From: Porticoccus sp041592135
GTDB lineage: Bacteria; Pseudomonadota; Gammaproteobacteria; Pseudomonadales; Porticoccaceae
Reading direction: 5' to 3' (one strand)
NCBI GenBank assembly: GCA_041592135.1
Contig: JBFHQR010000017.1
Length of the DNA stretch: 28,455 nucleotides
Below the pieces are notes generated by a model. The model worked only from the letters and a program-made list of their open reading frames with translations, had not been told where the DNA came from and searched no databases. Position numbers and translations under genes: made by a program. Positions 25,520-28,455 of this stretch are shown here, one piece after another; position 1 is the stretch's first letter; each line of letters opens with the position of its first letter.

Positions 25520-25551
25520 AAAAGGTCTCGGCCCGCCTATCGCCCCGACTC

Positions 25552-26415
25552 TCAGCCATCGTTGATAAACTGGGGACCCGGCTTAAAGCCGGGCAGCTCG
25601 AAATGCCCGGGATAGTTCACGCCCACCAGGTACAGGCCATTGGGCGGCGCGGTGGGCGGCGCCTGGGTGCGGTCTCTTTTTGCCAGCAGTTCACCCAGCC
25701 AGGCTTCCTCGCAATCGCCCCGACCGATACACAACAATGCCCCGGTGATATTGCGGACCATGTGATGCAGGAAGGCGTTGGCCGTGATCTCGAGAATGAC
25801 CAGCTCCCCCTGCCGCCAGACCCTGGCGCCATGGACGTTGCGATTGGGGGTATTTGACTGGCAACCCGCCGCCCGGAACGAGCTGAAATCGTTCTCACCC
25901 AGCAACTGCTGCACCGCGCGGTGCATGCGAAGTTCATCCAACGGGCGCTTTTCCCAGGTCAGCCAATGGTAGAACAACGCCGAGCGCTGCGGCTGGTTGG
26001 CGATCAGGTAGCGATAGGTTCTGGCGGTTGCCGCGAAGCGGGCGTGGAACTGGGGCGACTGCTCGGCCACCCAGTGCAGGCGAATACCGTAGGGCAGATT
26101 GGCATTGACGCCCAGTATCCAGTTCCTGGGATTGCGATCGGCCCGGGTGTCGAAGTGGATCACCTGATTGGTCGCGTGAACGCCGGTATCGGTGCGACCG
26201 GCACAGGTCACACTGACGCGCTCGTTGGCCACCTGGGTCAGAGCGGCCTCCACATGGAACTGGACACTGGGGCTGTGGGTTTGGCGCTGCCAGCCACAAA
26301 AAGCACTGCCGTCATATTCGACGGCAGCAGCGATGCGTTTTATTCCTTCAGGGAGTTCCCGTTGTTCCGGCACCAGACAGTTGGCGAGATACTCCCAGGG
26401 TTTCCCCTGGATCAT
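25552..26415 (-). CDS. truA: tRNA pseudouridine(38-40) synthase
   Basis: A 287-residue enzyme that isomerises uridines 38-40 in the anticodon stem of many tRNAs. EYDGSAFCGWQRQ opens the catalytic fold, and Asp76 in CAGRTDTGVHA is the catalytic aspartate (Asp60 in E. coli). ARTYRYLI and FLHHMVRNI are further family motifs. The N-terminus is about 16 residues longer than in E. coli TruA and lacks similarity to it; the ATG at 26415 is kept because it is 4 bases after the fimV stop, though the ribosome site (GAG) is weak. A GTG about 15 codons in is an alternative. Confidence 0.95.
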   Translation of the reverse strand: MIQGKPWEYLANCLVPEQRELPEGIKRIAAAVEYDGSAFCGWQRQTHSPSVQFHVEAALTQVANERVSVTCAGRTDTGVHATNQVIHFDTRADRNPRNWILGVNANLPYGIRLHWVAEQSPQFHARFAATARTYRYLIANQPQRSALFYHWLTWEKRPLDELRMHRAVQQLLGENDFSSFRAAGCQSNTPNRNVHGARVWRQGELVILEITANAFLHHMVRNITGALLCIGRGDCEEAWLGELLAKRDRTQAPPTAPPNGLYLVGVNYPGHFELPGFKPGPQFINDG

Positions 26416-26419
26416 AGGC

Positions 26420-28455
26420 TCAGGTCACCGTTTCGAGCAGATTGCGCGCTTTCTCTTTTTGCTCTTCGGTACCCTCTTCCAGGACTTCACTGAGCAGGTC
26501 GCGAGCGTTATCGGCATCACCCAGGTCCAGATAGGTCTCGGCCAGCACCAGTTTGGTGTCACAGACATCCTCATCACCAAAGGCCTTCAGCTCGGCATCC
26601 AGGTCGTAATTGTCATCCTCTCCCGTTTCAGAGCCGGAGAGAATCGCATCTTCCAGCTCCTCGAAGCTCTGCTCCGGGAGCGATTCAGGGGCGCTGTAGC
26701 GCTCGTTCGACACCGACAGCTCTCCCGCATCCGGGGACTCCGGCACCGGCGCCTGGGCGGACTCATCCAGCTCGATGCCAGACATGTCCTGGTCAATTTC
26801 AGAGGCCAGCGAATCCAGATCGATGTCACTCAGGTCCAGGTCGAGATCGAAATCCTGACCGGCTGCCTCAGCGGCCTGGGCAGGCGCCGGGGCTGGGGGT
26901 TCCGGCTCAGCTTCGGTTTCCGGCAGCTCGAGATCCACTGACTCGAGTTGACTCGCCGCTGTGGATTCATCCGTCAGCGCCGAGGCCTGCTCCGGCTCAA
27001 CATCGCCGAGATCGTAATCCAGGGACGGCGCCTCAAAGTCAACCTGATCCTGTGGCGCCTCGACAGCGAGGTCATCCGCTTCAGTAGCAACTGTGGTCTC
27101 AGCGCTCTCGGCGTCAGCGTCCCCGCTAACGTCGGAAATCAACTCGGCGCGGAGTGTCGACGCCCTGGCATCGGCTTCCGGGTTGTTCAGGGTGGCGAGC
27201 TGCGCGCGCTGCTGGTCGAACGCCGCCAGATTGTCGGCACTGACATAGACCTCGAGCAGTTTGAGCTGCAGGGAGCTGTCCTGGGGATCTGCCTCAATGG
27301 CAGCTTTGAGAATATTTTCAGCCTGGCGGTAATTGCCCAGGGACAAATAGATGTCCGCTTCACCCTTGGGATCGACGCCTTCGTCATCGCCCAGCTGCAG
27401 TTCCTCCAGATCTTCCAGATCCTGCAACCCTTCGTCGTCGAGCTCTTCCGCGAGCTCGGCAATGTAATGTTTATCATCTTCGCTCAGAAGAGGCTCTTCC
27501 TCTTCCGGCAGCGCCTCCGCAGTCGGCTTGTCCACCAGGCTTTGCAGTGAGAGTTCATCGACCTCATCTTCGTCCTGTTTGCGATTGCGGAAGAACATCA
27601 AGGCCGCCAGCAACAGCGCCAGCAAGGCGATGGCGGGATAGAGCAAATAGTCCACCCATGCCGCCAGGTCAAACCCCTTTTCTTTTTCTGGCGCGACGTC
27701 CGCAGCGGCTGCCGGGGTGGCTTCATCCGCAGCCGGCTCGGCAGCGACCGATGCTGAATCGGCGGCTGGAGTCGGTTCCGCTTCAACCTGGGTCGCCACC
27801 TGGCTGCCGCGCAGGGAATCGTCCTGGATTTCCACCAGGCGGTTCATTGTCGAAAGCTGTTCCTCGAGCTGGGCGACACGATCTCTCAACTCGGCATTTT
27901 CACGGGAACTCTTGTCCAGCTCTTCGCGAGCGACCGCCAAGGCATCTGCCCCAGTGCCCGCAACACTGGCGCCACCCTCTTCCGCGCCATTCACACCGGC
28001 GACATCCGGGGTCAGGGCCTCATCGGCACCCAGGGCAGCCAGCTTTAACCGCCCTTCGCCTGTAGCCGCTGCCACAGCCGTCTCGGTATCAGCCGGGGTG
28101 GCATCCAGCATCGGTGCCTGGGAGTCGTCTGTGGCGACACCCTCACCGACGAGGTCGCTGTAATTAACATCCGACAGGGCGGCAATATCGCTGCCCTCGG
28201 GCAACCTGAGCACTGCGCCCTTTTTCAGCAAATTGATATTGTCGTTGATGAATGACTGGGGGTTGGCCTGCTTGATCGCAGCCATGGTCTGCGCCATGGA
28301 GGCGCCCTGGGGACGGATTTTTTCGGCGATCGCCCAAACCGTATCGCCACTGCCCACCCGGTATTCATCATCACCAACAGCCAGCGACGGCGCACTTACC
28401 GCTGCAGTGGCCACCGGCGCAGGGGATTGCTGCCGGGGCCGCGACGCAGGCTGCG
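26420..28455 (-). CDS. fimV: FimV-like polar hub protein, N-terminus off the window
   Basis: At least 678 codons of a large, very acidic inner-membrane protein; the frame is open through the right edge, so the signal peptide and N-terminal domain lie outside. Seen in order: a LysM-type peptidoglycan-binding segment (near 28360-28200; SGDTVWAIAEKIRP, then NINLLKKGAVLRLP); a coiled coil (about 27920-27830); one membrane helix (about 27670-27580); a long cytoplasmic part full of Asp, Glu and Leu, with TPR-like helices (LGNYRQAENILKAAIEADP); and the conserved C-terminal FimV domain (KLVLAETYLDLGDADNARDLL). FimV/HubP proteins organise the cell pole, type IV pili or secretion and chemotaxis partners. 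The internal GTG at 28414 is not the true start. The position upstream of truA is as in Pseudomonas. Confidence 0.92.
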   Translation of the reverse strand, partial: QPASRPRQQSPAPVATAAVSAPSLAVGDDEYRVGSGDTVWAIAEKIRPQGASMAQTMAAIKQANPQSFINDNINLLKKGAVLRLPEGSDIAALSDVNYSDLVGEGVATDDSQAPMLDATPADTETAVAAATGEGRLKLAALGADEALTPDVAGVNGAEEGGASVAGTGADALAVAREELDKSSRENAELRDRVAQLEEQLSTMNRLVEIQDDSLRGSQVATQVEAEPTPAADSASVAAEPAADEATPAAAADVAPEKEKGFDLAAWVDYLLYPAIALLALLLAALMFFRNRKQDEDEVDELSLQSLVDKPTAEALPEEEEPLLSEDDKHYIAELAEELDDEGLQDLEDLEELQLGDDEGVDPKGEADIYLSLGNYRQAENILKAAIEADPQDSSLQLKLLEVYVSADNLAAFDQQRAQLATLNNPEADARASTLRAELISDVSGDADAESAETTVATEADDLAVEAPQDQVDFEAPSLDYDLGDVEPEQASALTDESTAASQLESVDLELPETEAEPEPPAPAPAQAAEAAGQDFDLDLDLSDIDLDSLASEIDQDMSGIELDESAQAPVPESPDAGELSVSNERYSAPESLPEQSFEELEDAILSGSETGEDDNYDLDAELKAFGDEDVCDTKLVLAETYLDLGDADNARDLLSEVLEEGTEEQKEKARNLLETVT

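Noticed and set aside
25520..25551. Possible intrinsic terminator after truA (imperfect GC stem then CCTTTTTG)
   Set aside because: The stem has a bulge and only five base pairs, and the T run overlaps the extended -10 region; too weak to call.

Overview
The window is a GC-rich stretch of gammaproteobacterial chromosome. The strongest evidence is the minus-strand order from the right edge leftward: fimV, truA, trpF, trpB, trpA, accD, folC, a DedD-like SPOR gene, cvpA, purF, metZ. Pseudomonas has the same backbone but keeps trpBA elsewhere. Having trpBA between trpF and accD points to a non-Pseudomonas member of the Pseudomonadales/Cellvibrionales (Cellvibrio, Microbulbifer, Halieaceae or Spongiibacteraceae type). 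Species cannot be fixed from the sequence alone. I see no tRNA or rRNA gene, insertion sequence, phage gene, CRISPR array or replication origin, and no gene-free stretch longer than about 200 bases.

Layout. (1) 1-1266, minus: the start of a SIMPL-domain (DUF541) envelope protein and an EamA-type transporter. (2) 1466-7589, minus: a heavy-metal efflux set, made of a small His-rich exported protein, a CzcC-like outer-membrane channel, a CzcB-like lipoprotein adaptor and a CzcA-like HME-RND pump with a perfect HME1 (Zn/Co/Cd) motif; a near-consensus sigma70 promoter lies just before the small His-rich gene. (3) 7791-9086, minus: a YcaD-like MFS transporter. (4) 9245-11363, plus: an SseA-type sulfurtransferase translationally coupled to a TauE/SafE permease, then a bacterioferritin-like four-helix protein. 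(5) 11372-12774: msrA and a YfcG-type glutathione transferase, divergent. (6) 12791-16726, minus: a MoxR ATPase, DUF58 and TgpA-type transglutaminase cell-envelope module. (7) 16778-28455, minus: the biosynthetic and housekeeping cluster metZ to fimV.

How they work together. The czc-like block exports divalent metal across both membranes. The sulfurtransferase, TauE permease, ferritin-like protein, MsrA and glutathione transferase form a loose neighbourhood of sulfur, iron and redox functions. MoxR-DUF58-TgpA is a recurring membrane module linked to envelope integrity. The right-hand cluster runs from a polar peptidoglycan-binding hub (FimV) through tRNA modification, the last tryptophan steps, malonyl-CoA and folate synthesis to purine and methionine synthesis, with short gaps or overlaps throughout.

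Most of the window is ordinary, well-conserved chromosome. I did not find a convincing wholly new system. The items most worth a second look are the small His-rich protein with its apparently leaderless start, the ferritin-like protein lacking one canonical iron ligand, a Glu at the usual Asp60 position of TrpA, and two small non-coding structures (a degenerate repeat before the SIMPL gene and three hairpins before the ferritin-like gene).
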